From Mesorhizobium sp. (GTDB lineage: Bacteria > Pseudomonadota > Alphaproteobacteria > Rhizobiales > Rhizobiaceae): DNA of 64,000 nt. The notes under the pieces are model-generated. The model was not told the origin of the DNA and ran no database searches. It saw only the letters and a list, made by a program, of their open reading frames with translations. Below are positions 56,829-64,000 of the stretch, in pieces. Numbering within the stretch: position 1 is the first letter of the stretch; the number at the start of each line of letters is the position of its first letter. Where the stretch lies: the NCBI RefSeq assembly GCF_023954305.1, contig NZ_JAMLIG010000001.1, forward strand, positions 3,306,001 through 3,370,000, read 5' to 3'. The position numbers and the translations under genes are program-made.

Positions 56829-57992
56829 ATGTCAGCCACTGTCAACTTGAAGGACTACACGTCGAATGCGATCGACACGCCTGTCGACGTGGTCGCGGCC
56901 GCCCACCGCATCGCGCCGTTGCTTGCCGCGCACGCCGAGGACGTCGACGAGACCGGCCGGTTCGTGGCCGAAAGCTACGACCTCTTGAAGCAGGAAGGCC
57001 TGGTCGAGGCGGGCGTGCCGAGGGAACTCGGTGGCGGCGGCGCCGAGGTTGCGGAACTCGCCGAGATGCTCCGGATCCTGGCGCGCTCCTGCGGCTCGTC
57101 AGCACTCGCCTTTGCCATGCACACCCATCAGGTCGCGATCCCGGCCTGGCGCTGGCGGCACCAGAAGGTCGCCGCGGTCGAGCCGCTGCTGCGCCGCGTG
57201 GCGGCCGAGCGCCTGGTGCTCCTGTCGTCCGGCGGGTCCGACTGGATCGGCGGCTCGGGCACGGCCGAAAAGGTCGACGGCGGCTATCGCGTCAATGCGC
57301 GCAAGGCGTTCACGTCCGGAGCTGAGGCGGGCAGCATCCTGATGACGGGCGCGATCGCCGAGGATCAGGACGGCAACCGTTCGGTCATCCATTTCGGCGT
57401 GCCGATGAAATCTGCAAATGTGCGGATCGAAGAGACGTGGCGGACGCTCGGCATGCGCGGCACCGCCTCGAACGACGTCGTCATCGAGGACCTGTTCGTG
57501 CCGGACGCAGGCGTTTCCTTCTCCCGCAAGGCGGGCGAGTGGCATCCGGTGTTCCAGATCATCGCGACGATCGCCTTCCCGCTGATCTATGCCGTCTATC
57601 TCGGCATTGCCGAGAGCGCCCGCGACATCGCGGTCGGCATCGCAAAGGCGAGACCGGGCGCCGACGCGGCCATTGTCGGGCGCCTGGACACGGAGCTTCG
57701 CGCCGCCCAGCTCGCGCATCGCTGGATGCTCGACGCGGTGGCACGCAATGCGCCGTCGGCGGAGACCGTCAACGAGGTGATGATCGGCCGCACGCTCGTC
57801 GCGCGCCACGGGATCGCGGCGGTGGAACTGGCGATGGAACTGGCGGGCGGCGCCTCGTTCTATCGAAAGACGGGCCTGGAAAGGCGCTTCCGCGACATCC
57901 AGGGCGCGCGCTTCCATCCGCTGCAGAGCGGTCCGCAGGCGCGCTATGCCGGGGCAATGGCGCTCGGGCAGCCGACGACGTCGATCTACTGA
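56829..57992 (+). CDS. Acyl-CoA dehydrogenase-like flavoprotein
   Basis: A 387-residue protein with the acyl-CoA dehydrogenase fold: helical N-terminal domain (about 20-125), a beta domain (about 130-240 with SSGGSDWIGGSGTAEKVDGGYRVNARKAFTSGAEAG) and a C-terminal helical bundle. The catalytic Glu of true acyl-CoA dehydrogenases is not clearly placed, and the C-terminal part is closer to flavin-dependent monooxygenases of the DszC/HsaA kind. GGAGG lies upstream of the ATG at 56829. It is divergent from the HxlR gene. Confidence 0.82.
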   Translation: MSATVNLKDYTSNAIDTPVDVVAAAHRIAPLLAAHAEDVDETGRFVAESYDLLKQEGLVEAGVPRELGGGGAEVAELAEMLRILARSCGSSALAFAMHTHQVAIPAWRWRHQKVAAVEPLLRRVAAERLVLLSSGGSDWIGGSGTAEKVDGGYRVNARKAFTSGAEAGSILMTGAIAEDQDGNRSVIHFGVPMKSANVRIEETWRTLGMRGTASNDVVIEDLFVPDAGVSFSRKAGEWHPVFQIIATIAFPLIYAVYLGIAESARDIAVGIAKARPGADAAIVGRLDTELRAAQLAHRWMLDAVARNAPSAETVNEVMIGRTLVARHGIAAVELAMELAGGASFYRKTGLERRFRDIQGARFHPLQSGPQARYAGAMALGQPTTSIY

Positions 57993-58011
57993 CCGACGGC
58001 AGGCTGCCGCG

Positions 58012-58191
58012 TCAGGCGGCGGCCTGTCTCGGCTCGCCGGGGGCGACGCCTGCGACTTTCTCGCAATGCTCGACGTGCTTGCGCAGCGCGTCGACGGAGA
58101 GCACGGCGCTGACGGTGCAGATGTCGCGGCTCTGGAACTTCGGCATCGCCTGGAGTTCCCTGAGCCGTATCAGAAGGGCGCCACGGGTCAT
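58012..58191 (-). CDS. Small protein, 59 residues, unknown
   Basis: A short gene not overlapping any other. It starts MTRGALLIRLRELQAMPKF, has a two-cysteine middle (residues C25 and C43) and ends PGEPRQAAA. A strong AAGGAG ribosome site sits eight bases before the ATG at 58191, and codon use is typical of the genome, so it is probably expressed. The family is not recognised. It is downstream of minE on the same strand, 94 bp from the end of that operon, and convergent with the flavoprotein gene. Confidence 0.65.
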   Translation of the reverse strand: MTRGALLIRLRELQAMPKFQSRDICTVSAVLSVDALRKHVEHCEKVAGVAPGEPRQAAA

Positions 58192-58285
58192 GTCTCATCT
58201 CCTTCGTTCTGGGGAATTCCCGGCGGATCGGCATTCGACCCGCCGGGCGTTCCGCGTCAGGCGTTGTCCCCCGCCTACGAATGGA

Positions 58286-58555
58286 TCAGGCCGCTTTCTT
58301 CTTCTCCGCGTGCAGCGGGATCTCGATGTCGACCTCGAGCGTCGAGACGTTGTCGCCGCGCTCCATCGTCACCGTCACTTTTTCCGGGTCGATGGAGACG
58401 TGCTTGGCGACGACGGCGAGGATTTCCTCGCGCAGCAGCGTGACCAGGTCGGACTGGCCGCCGATGTTGACGCGCTCGTGGGCAAGCAGGATCTGCAGGC
58501 GCTCGCGCGCCGCCGGCGCCGAGCCCTTACGATTGAAGAACGTGAACAGGCTCAT
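58286..58555 (-). CDS. minE: Cell division topological specificity factor MinE
   Basis: An 89-residue MinE. The N-terminal membrane-targeting/MinD-binding part (MSLFTFFNRK, then ARERLQILLAHER) and the C-terminal topological domain (LREEILAVVAKHVSIDPEKVTVTMERGDNVSTLEVDIEIP) are both present. It stimulates the MinD ATPase and drives pole-to-pole oscillation so that division occurs at mid-cell. The start overlaps the minD stop by four bases. It is the last gene of minCDE. Confidence 0.96.
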   Translation of the reverse strand: MSLFTFFNRKGSAPAARERLQILLAHERVNIGGQSDLVTLLREEILAVVAKHVSIDPEKVTVTMERGDNVSTLEVDIEIPLHAEKKKAA

Positions 58556-59367
58556 GCCGCCCTCCTTCCGAACATCTTGGCGAGGATGCTGCGCCTCTCG
58601 CCCGGGATGGTGACCGGGATGACTTCGCCGGCCAGCCGACGCGCGGCCTGTTCGTAGGCGAGCGCCGGGGCGCTCGATTTGTCGGCCAGCGTCACCGGCG
58701 TGCCGAGGTTGGAGGCGCGCAGCACGTCCATCGATTCCGGGATGATGCCGAGCAGCGGGATCGACAGGATCTCGAGCACGTCGTCGACCTTGAGCATGTC
58801 GCCGCGAGCGGCGCGGACCGGGTCGTAGCGGGTGAGCAGGAGGTGCTTTTCCATCCGCTCGCCGTTTTCGGCCTTGAGCGTCTTGGAATCGAGCAGGCCG
58901 ATGATGCGGTCGGAATCGCGCACCGAGGAGACTTCCGGATTGGTGACGATGACCGCGGCGTCCGCATGGCGCATGGCAAGCGTGGCGCCGCGCTCGATGC
59001 CGGCCGGGCTGTCGCAGATGATCCAGTCGAAATGGCGCTTCAGCGTCTCCATCACCGTCTCGACGCCCTCGGTCGTCAGCGCGTCCTTGTCGCGGGTCTG
59101 GGAGGCCGGTAGCAGGAAGAGCGTCTCGACGCGCTTGTCGCGGATCAGCGCCTGGGGAAGCTTGGCGTCGCCCTGGATGACGTTGACGAGGTCGTAGACC
59201 ACGCGCCGTTCTGCCCCCATGACGAGGTCGAGATTGCGCAGGCCGACGTCGAAATCGATGACGACGGTCTTTTCGCCGCGCTGCGCGAGCGCTGCTCCGA
59301 GCGCTGCGGTCGACGTCGTCTTGCCGACGCCGCCCTTGCCGGAAGTCACCACGATAACCTTTGCCAT
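58552..59367 (-). CDS. minD: Septum site-determining ATPase MinD
   Basis: A 271-residue deviant Walker ATPase: KGGVGKTTSTAALGAALA (P-loop at about 11-18), FDVGLRNLDLVMGAERR, and DSPAGIERG in the switch region. The C-terminal amphipathic helix (SILAKMFGRR) anchors it to the membrane. It recruits MinC and interacts with MinE. It follows minC by 32 bp and overlaps minE, so minCDE forms one operon. Confidence 0.97.
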   Translation of the reverse strand: MAKVIVVTSGKGGVGKTTSTAALGAALAQRGEKTVVIDFDVGLRNLDLVMGAERRVVYDLVNVIQGDAKLPQALIRDKRVETLFLLPASQTRDKDALTTEGVETVMETLKRHFDWIICDSPAGIERGATLAMRHADAAVIVTNPEVSSVRDSDRIIGLLDSKTLKAENGERMEKHLLLTRYDPVRAARGDMLKVDDVLEILSIPLLGIIPESMDVLRASNLGTPVTLADKSSAPALAYEQAARRLAGEVIPVTIPGERRSILAKMFGRRAA

Positions 59368-59399
59368 ATGTCTCTCCTGTCCCCCTGTTTCGTGCCGGC

Positions 59400-60131
59400 T
59401 CAGTTCAGCGTCTCAGCCATGATCGCATCGCCTTCGAGCCAGAACTGCACGGCCTGGCCGCGCAGCTTTCGGTCCATGTCCTCGGCCGTCTTGTAGAGAC
59501 CGTCGATGGCGAGCAGCTCCGCCTCGAGCTTGCGGCAGAAGATGCGCGCCGAGGTGTTGCCGACCGTGCCGGCGAGCGCGCGGCCGCGCAGCGTGCCGTA
59601 GACGTGGATCGAGCCGCCGGCGACGACTTCCGCGCCGGACGCGACCGAGCCGATGATGGTGACGTCGCCCTCGGGGAAGATGACCGACTGGCCGGAGCGG
59701 ACCGGCTCGCGGATGATGATCGACGGGACCGCGCGGGCCGGATGACGCCCGATCGCGGCGGGCTGTTCAGCCTGAACCTGCTGCGCCGGCTCGTCGGTGG
59801 GCGCCTCGAAATCGGGGCCCGGGCGGCCGCCCTTCATGGCCGGCGGCATGCCGGGGCCGATGAGGGAGGGGCGCGCACCCTCGATGCCCATGATCCAGAC
59901 GTTGCGCTTGCCGAGTTCCGCGATGAGGGCGGTGAGCTCCGCCTTGGTGATGTCGACGTTTTCGAGGTCGAGGACGACCGGCCGGCCGAGGAAGAAGCCC
60001 GCCGAGCGCCCGGCGAGGTCATCGAGGCTGGCGAGCCAGGCGTCGATGGGAAGTTCCGGGGACAGCGTCAGCGCGAGGAAGGACCGGCCCTTGAGGCGGA
60101 TCGGACGCGCTTCGGTTAGCGATTCGGTCAT
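59400..60131 (-). CDS. minC: Septum site-determining protein MinC
   Basis: A 243-residue FtsZ-polymerisation inhibitor. The N-terminal domain (about 1-105) is followed by a Pro-rich linker and the C-terminal beta-helix (PVRSGQSVIFPEGDVTIIG, GAEVVAGGSIHVYGTLRGRALAG, ARIFCRKLEAELLAIDG), the MinD-binding, dimerising part. The ATG at 60131 (MTESLTEAR) is preferred to an in-frame start 14 codons upstream. A perfect CtrA box lies 44 bp upstream. Confidence 0.95.
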   Translation of the reverse strand: MTESLTEARPIRLKGRSFLALTLSPELPIDAWLASLDDLAGRSAGFFLGRPVVLDLENVDITKAELTALIAELGKRNVWIMGIEGARPSLIGPGMPPAMKGGRPGPDFEAPTDEPAQQVQAEQPAAIGRHPARAVPSIIIREPVRSGQSVIFPEGDVTIIGSVASGAEVVAGGSIHVYGTLRGRALAGTVGNTSARIFCRKLEAELLAIDGLYKTAEDMDRKLRGQAVQFWLEGDAIMAETLN

Positions 60132-60175
60132 CTTGGTTAACGCTCTGTTGCGTCGTCCAAGTATGGGGCCCATGG

Positions 60176-60190
60176 TTAATCAAAGGTTAA
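60176..60190. promoter_or_regulatory. CtrA-binding box upstream of minC
   Basis: TTAA-N7-TTAA with exact spacing (60176-60179 and 60187-60190), the consensus for the cell-cycle regulator CtrA. CtrA controls the min genes in Sinorhizobium meliloti, so coupling of division-site placement to the cell cycle is likely. Between this box and tdk (60191-60415) I see no gene. Confidence 0.7.
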
Positions 60191-60415
60191 CGAAGGGCTT
60201 GGCGGGACGGCTCGGTGATGGACGAGAAGGCTGCCGCAAGCCTCTGATTTTCATGACAGGTCGCGTCGGCGGGGGGCGCCGGACCCAGCGAAAAAAATCT
60301 TGTCGGCCGTCATCGCCCGGCGACGGCCGCGAGACGACGGCAGGCGAGGCGCAACGTCGCATCGCGACGTAGCGGCGGTCTCCGCGTCGTGTCGGACCGA
60401 AGCCGCCCGCGCCGC

Positions 60416-61027
60416 TCACCCACCCGCGAAGCCGATGAAATCCTCCGGCGCGATGCGGCCCATCTCCTCCTCCCAGTGGCGGCGGCACAGCGACCGGTAG
60501 ACGTCCTTGCCGATCGCCACCTGGTCGCCTTCCTTGGCCACCTTGCCGTCGGGGCCGAGCCGCACCACCATCGTCGCCTTGCGCCCGCACGGGCAGATGG
60601 TGCGCACCTCGCGCAGCTCGTCGGCGATGGCGAGCAGAGCCTGCGAACCGGAGAACAGCTTGCCCTGGAAGTCGGTCCTCAGGCCATAAGCCATGACCGG
60701 AACGTCGAGCCGGTCGACAACGCGGGCGAGCTGCCAGACCTGCGCTTCCTCCAGGAATTGCGCCTCGTCGACGAAGACGCAGTGGATCGTCCGGTGGCGG
60801 TGATGTTCAGCCACGAGGTCGAACAGGTCGTCGCCGTCGCGAAACATGTCCGCGCCGGATTCGAGCCCGATGCGCGAGGAGATGTAACCGCCGTCCTCCT
60901 TGCGGTAGTGGCCGGCGACCAGGAGCAGGGTGTGCATGCCGCTCTCGCGGTAGTTGTACGATGCCTGCAGGAGCATCGTCGACTTGCCGGCATTCATGGT
61001 CGCATAGTGGAAGTAGAGTTTGGCCAT
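60416..61027 (-). CDS. tdk: Thymidine kinase
   Basis: A 203-residue type II thymidine kinase that salvages thymidine to dTMP. The P-loop is ATMNAGKS (9-16), the FVDEAQFL segment holds the catalytic Asp-Glu, and the zinc-binding cysteines are in TICPCGRKA and SLCRRH. The C-terminal YRSLCRRHWEEEMG is typical. It stands alone between choX, which is divergent, and minC. Confidence 0.96.
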   Translation of the reverse strand: MAKLYFHYATMNAGKSTMLLQASYNYRESGMHTLLLVAGHYRKEDGGYISSRIGLESGADMFRDGDDLFDLVAEHHRHRTIHCVFVDEAQFLEEAQVWQLARVVDRLDVPVMAYGLRTDFQGKLFSGSQALLAIADELREVRTICPCGRKATMVVRLGPDGKVAKEGDQVAIGKDVYRSLCRRHWEEEMGRIAPEDFIGFAGG

Positions 61028-61237
61028 TGTCTGCCTTTATCGCCTCGGCCGGAAAACGGGGAGGGGGAGCCTGCCGGTTCCACCGAAAATTGCCGTCGGC
61101 GATACGGCGCGTCGCGGACAAGCAGCGTTGTGACGGCCTCAGAACAGGCGGGCCGCTTGAAAGAACCGAAGAATGGTGTTTCGTTCGGGCAACAACAGGG
61201 GATACCCCGCAATCGGGGCAACGATGGGAGACTACCA

Positions 61238-62173
61238 ATGATGAACACCAAATCAGTGCTTCTGGCGCTGGGCGCAAGCCTGGTCGCCGCGCAGGCGCTC
61301 GCGGCCGATCCGGAAAGCTGCAAGGCGGTGCGCTTCGCCGACGTCGGCTGGACCGACATCACCGCGACGACCGCGACCGCGTCGGTCGTGCTCACCGCGC
61401 TCGGCTACGAGCCGTCGACGCAGTTGCTCTCGGTGCCGGTGACCTACACGTCGCTCGCCAACAAGGACATCGACGTCTTTCTCGGCAACTGGATGCCGAC
61501 CATGGAAGCCGACATCAAGCCGTATCTCGAGGCCAAGACCGTCGAGACCCTGGTGACCAATCTCGAAGGCGCGAAATACACGCTCGCCGTGCCGAAATAC
61601 ACGTTCGACGCGGGCCTCAAGGATTTTGCCGACATCGCCAAGTTCAAGGACAAGCTCGACGGCAAGATCTACGGCATCGAGGCCGGCAATGACGGCAACC
61701 GGCTGATCCTCGACATGATCTCGGCCGACAAGTTCGGCCTGAAGGATTTCGAGCTGGTCGAGAGCTCCGAAGCCGGCATGCTCTCGGCCGTGCAGAAGGC
61801 GGCGTCGTCCAAGCAGGACGTCGTCTTCCTCGGCTGGGAGCCGCATCCGATGAACGCCAATATCGAGATGGCATACCTTTCCGGCGGCGACGACGTGTTC
61901 GGCCCGAACTATGGCGGCGCGATCGTGGCCACCAACGTGCGCGCCGGCTATGCCGCCGAGTGCCCGAATGTCGGCACGCTGCTCAAGAACATGGTCTTCT
62001 CGCTCAAGATGGAGAACGAGATCATGGGCGCCATCCTCAACGACGGCAAGGACGCCACCGTCGCCGCCACCGAATGGCTGAAGGCCAATCCGGACACGAT
62101 CACCCCCTGGCTCGCCGGCGTTACCACGCTCGACGGCAAGGACGGGCTGGAAGCGGTCAAGGGCGCGCTGTAA
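61238..62173 (+). CDS. choX: Choline ABC transporter, periplasmic binding protein
   Basis: A 311-residue periplasmic protein: signal peptide (about 1-22, ALA cleavage), then a type II binding-protein body. The aromatic box of the ChoX family is seen in W38 (ADVGWTD), W85 (LGNWMPT), Y114 and a tryptophan in FLGWEPHPM, which hold the trimethylammonium group by cation-pi contacts. It delivers choline to ChoWV. The start has two ATGs; 61238 has a GGGAG ribosome site. It is the first gene of choXWV, and functionally feeds the bet operon at 25-31 kb. Confidence 0.94.
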   Translation: MMNTKSVLLALGASLVAAQALAADPESCKAVRFADVGWTDITATTATASVVLTALGYEPSTQLLSVPVTYTSLANKDIDVFLGNWMPTMEADIKPYLEAKTVETLVTNLEGAKYTLAVPKYTFDAGLKDFADIAKFKDKLDGKIYGIEAGNDGNRLILDMISADKFGLKDFELVESSEAGMLSAVQKAASSKQDVVFLGWEPHPMNANIEMAYLSGGDDVFGPNYGGAIVATNVRAGYAAECPNVGTLLKNMVFSLKMENEIMGAILNDGKDATVAATEWLKANPDTITPWLAGVTTLDGKDGLEAVKGAL

Positions 62174-62187
62174 CGGCGGAAGGCTGA

Positions 62188-62320
62188 TCCCTCCCCCTTG
62201 AGGGGAGGGTGGACAATCGCCGAAGGCGATTGGCCGGGTGGGGTCTTCGCGGCAACGCGCGGCATCGACCGACCCCACCCGCCTCGCTTCGCTCGGCACC
62301 CTCCCCTCAAGGGGGAGGGA
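62188..62320. repeat. Compound inverted-repeat element between choX and choW
   Basis: 24-bp outer arms (62188-62211 and 62297-62320) are perfect inverted copies around CCCTCCCC/GGGGAGGG. Inside are a hairpin CAATCGCCGAAGGCGATTG and a second dyad GGCCGGGTGGGGTC/GACCCCACCC. It could lower downstream choW expression or stabilise the choX message. It is also found, in related form, at 36604-36746. Confidence 0.8.
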
Positions 62321-62336
62321 CCCAAGGGGGACAATC

Positions 62337-63191
62337 ATGGATCCGCTCAGCGAACTCATCCGCAACATGAAGATCCCCGTCGGGCGATGGGGCAAGGCTT
62401 TCTTCGATTTCCTGACTCAGAACTTCGAGTGGTTCTTCTCCTCCATCGCAACTGCGGCCACCTTCGTCCTCGACGGCCTGATCGACATCGTGCTGTGGTT
62501 CCCGCCGGTGATCGTCGTGGCCGCGATCGTCGCGCTCGCCTGGTATCTGCAGCGGTCGTGGAAGATCGCGCTGTTCGTGGCGCTGGGTCTCCTGTTCATC
62601 ATCAATCAGGGACTGTGGAAGGAGACGGTGGAGACCATCATCCTGGTGGTCGGCGCCGCCGCCGCCTCGATGGCGATCGGCGTGCCGGTGGGCATCTGGG
62701 CGGCGCACAACCCGCGCGCCTGGGCCTGGCTCAACCCGGTGCTCGACCTGATGCAGACGATGCCGACCTTCGTCTACCTGATCCCGGTGCTGATCCTGTT
62801 CGGGCTGGGCGTGGCGCCCGGCCTCATCGTCACCGTCATCTTCGCGGCCCCCGCGCCGATAAGGCTCACCTATCTCGGCATCACCGGCGTGCCGAAGCCG
62901 ATGCTGGAGGCAGGTGCTGCCTTCGGCGCGACCAAGCGCCAGCTGCTCTACAAGGTCGAACTGCCGGCTGCGATGCCGACCATCATGGCCGGGCTGACGC
63001 AATGCATCATGCTCTGCCTGTCGATGGTCGTCATCGCGGCGCTGATCGGCGCCAACGGGCTCGGCAAGCCGGTGGTGAGAGCCTTGAACTCGGTCAACAT
63101 CCCTCTGGGGCTCGAGGCCGGGCTGGCCATCGTCGTGCTCGCCATCATCCTCGACCGCATCTCCCGCGTGCGCATGGGAGGCGTCAAATGA
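62337..63191 (+). CDS. choW: Choline ABC transporter, permease
   Basis: A 284-residue inner-membrane permease with about six or seven helices (from residue 35). The ABC-permease EAA loop is GVPKPMLEAGAAFGATKRQLLYKVELPAAMP (about 185-215), which docks the ATPase. It belongs to the ProW/ChoW group of quaternary-amine transporters. The start at 62337 follows AAGGGGG. It lies 163 bp from choX across a repeat element, and its stop overlaps choV (ATGA). Confidence 0.95.
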   Translation: MDPLSELIRNMKIPVGRWGKAFFDFLTQNFEWFFSSIATAATFVLDGLIDIVLWFPPVIVVAAIVALAWYLQRSWKIALFVALGLLFIINQGLWKETVETIILVVGAAAASMAIGVPVGIWAAHNPRAWAWLNPVLDLMQTMPTFVYLIPVLILFGLGVAPGLIVTVIFAAPAPIRLTYLGITGVPKPMLEAGAAFGATKRQLLYKVELPAAMPTIMAGLTQCIMLCLSMVVIAALIGANGLGKPVVRALNSVNIPLGLEAGLAIVVLAIILDRISRVRMGGVK

Positions 63192-64000
63192 GCGTCGCCG
63201 TCGATTTCCGCAACGTCGACATCGTCTTCGGCGAGAACCAGAAGGCGGCGCTGTCGATGCTCGACGCCGGCGCGGACCGCGCCGAGATCCTCGACAAGAC
63301 CGGCCAGGTGCTGGGCGCGGCCGGCGCCAGCCTCGTCGTCGAGGAGGGCGAGATCTCGGTGCTGATGGGCCTGTCGGGATCGGGCAAGTCGACGCTGCTG
63401 CGCGCCGTCAACCGGCTGAACGTCGTCACCCGCGGCCAGGTGCTGGTCAAGGACGGCGACCGCATGGTCGACATCGTCTCCTGCGACGAGCCGACGCTGC
63501 GCCACATGCGCCAGAAGAACGTGGCGATGGTGTTCCAGCAGTTCGCGCTGCTGCCGTGGCGCACGGTGGCGGAGAATGTCGGCTTCGGGCTGGAGCTCGC
63601 CGGCGTGCCGGAGGCGGAGCGCAAGGAGCGCGTCGCCCGCCAGCTGAAGCTCGTCAATCTCGACCAGTGGGCCAACAAATACGCCCACGAACTGTCGGGC
63701 GGCATGCAGCAGCGCGTCGGGCTTGCGCGGGCCTTCGCCACCGAGGCGCCGATCCTCCTGATGGACGAGCCGTTCTCGGCGCTCGACCCGCTGATCCGGA
63801 CGAAATTGCAGGACGAACTGCTGCAGCTGCAGAAGACCTTGAAGAAGACGATCATCTTCGTCAGCCACGACCTGGAAGAGGCGCTGAAGATCGGCAACCG
63901 GATTACCATCATGGAGGGCGGGCGCATCGTCCAGTCAGGCCCGCCGGAAGACATCGTCTTGAAGCCGGCGAATGCCTATGTCCGCGACTTCATCGCCAAC
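63188..64000 (+). CDS. choV: Choline ABC transporter, ATP-binding protein (3' truncated by window)
   Basis: The first 271 codons of an ABC ATPase; the stop lies beyond the window. Walker A is GLSGSGKST (61-69), the Q-loop is VFQQFALLPWR, the signature is LSGGMQQRVGLARAF and Walker B is ILLMDEPFSALDP. The N-terminal about 50 residues before the core (FGENQKAALSMLDAGADR) are typical of ProV/ChoV-type quaternary-amine importers. It overlaps choW by four bases. It powers choline import for use by BetA and BetB. Confidence 0.94.
   Translation, partial: MSVAVDFRNVDIVFGENQKAALSMLDAGADRAEILDKTGQVLGAAGASLVVEEGEISVLMGLSGSGKSTLLRAVNRLNVVTRGQVLVKDGDRMVDIVSCDEPTLRHMRQKNVAMVFQQFALLPWRTVAENVGFGLELAGVPEAERKERVARQLKLVNLDQWANKYAHELSGGMQQRVGLARAFATEAPILLMDEPFSALDPLIRTKLQDELLQLQKTLKKTIIFVSHDLEEALKIGNRITIMEGGRIVQSGPPEDIVLKPANAYVRDFIAN

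Overview
This window reads as chromosomal DNA of a high-GC alphaproteobacterium of the order Hyphomicrobiales, most like Mesorhizobium and other Phyllobacteriaceae. The support is the gene content: an LsrB/VtlR-type LysR regulator next to trxB, a BA14K-family protein, a bet operon with a choline sulfatase, a cho choline ABC transporter, minCDE behind a CtrA-type box, a DUF2333 membrane protein and rhizobial-style inverted-repeat elements. The species assignment is inference; no rRNA is present. There is one tRNA (Pro, CGG), no CRISPR array, no prophage and no intact insertion sequence.

Layout. 1-1.7 kb: the end of a cell-envelope sugar cluster (HAD phosphatase, FkbM methyltransferase, KdtX/WaaE-like glycosyltransferase). 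1.8-4.7 kb: lrp divergent from trxB-lsrB, followed by a strong candidate for an AbcR-type small RNA. 4.7-9.6 kb: an EF-G paralogue, an NTF2-like protein, a secreted alpha/beta hydrolase and a PIN/ribbon-helix-helix toxin-antitoxin pair. 9.6-18.8 kb: clpS, then a long minus-strand run with five proteins of unknown function (coiled coil, 380-residue protein, AAA+ ATPase, 428-residue protein, DUF2333 membrane protein), interleaved with a Fic protein and a Phd/VapC pair whose vapC is frameshifted. 18.9-24.5 kb: a BA14K protein, tRNA-Pro, phosphomannomutase, a fused mannose-1-P guanylyltransferase/AGE isomerase, and a HigBA-type toxin-antitoxin pair.

24.5-31.5 kb holds betI-betC-PLP dehydratase-betA-betB, converting choline sulfate and choline to glycine betaine, with a palindromic BetI-like operator. 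Its transport partner, choXWV, lies at 61-64 kb and runs off the window. 31.5-39.5 kb is mixed: an SDR, two tandem paralogous exported proteins, DUF3750, a rhizobial-type asparaginase, a TAT-exported beta-helix protein, a GreA-like factor, a Doc/AbrB toxin-antitoxin pair and an EamA transporter. 39.7-45.1 kb: methylmalonyl-CoA mutase (both subunits) and a HerA/DUF853 ATPase. 45.2-48.1 kb is an A/T-richer island carrying an AbiE-type system behind two 45-nt palindromes.

48.1-58.2 kb: L,D-transpeptidase, haloacid dehalogenase, branched-chain aminotransferase, superoxide dismutase, three c-type cytochromes, a TetR-controlled MFS pump, an HxlR regulator divergent from an acyl-CoA-dehydrogenase-like flavoprotein, and a 59-residue small protein. 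58.3-61 kb: minCDE and thymidine kinase.

The best candidates for new biology are the five-protein AAA+/coiled-coil/DUF2333 module, the lsrB-linked sRNA locus and the twin giant palindromes of the AbiE locus. Six toxin-like loci in 64 kb is also notable.
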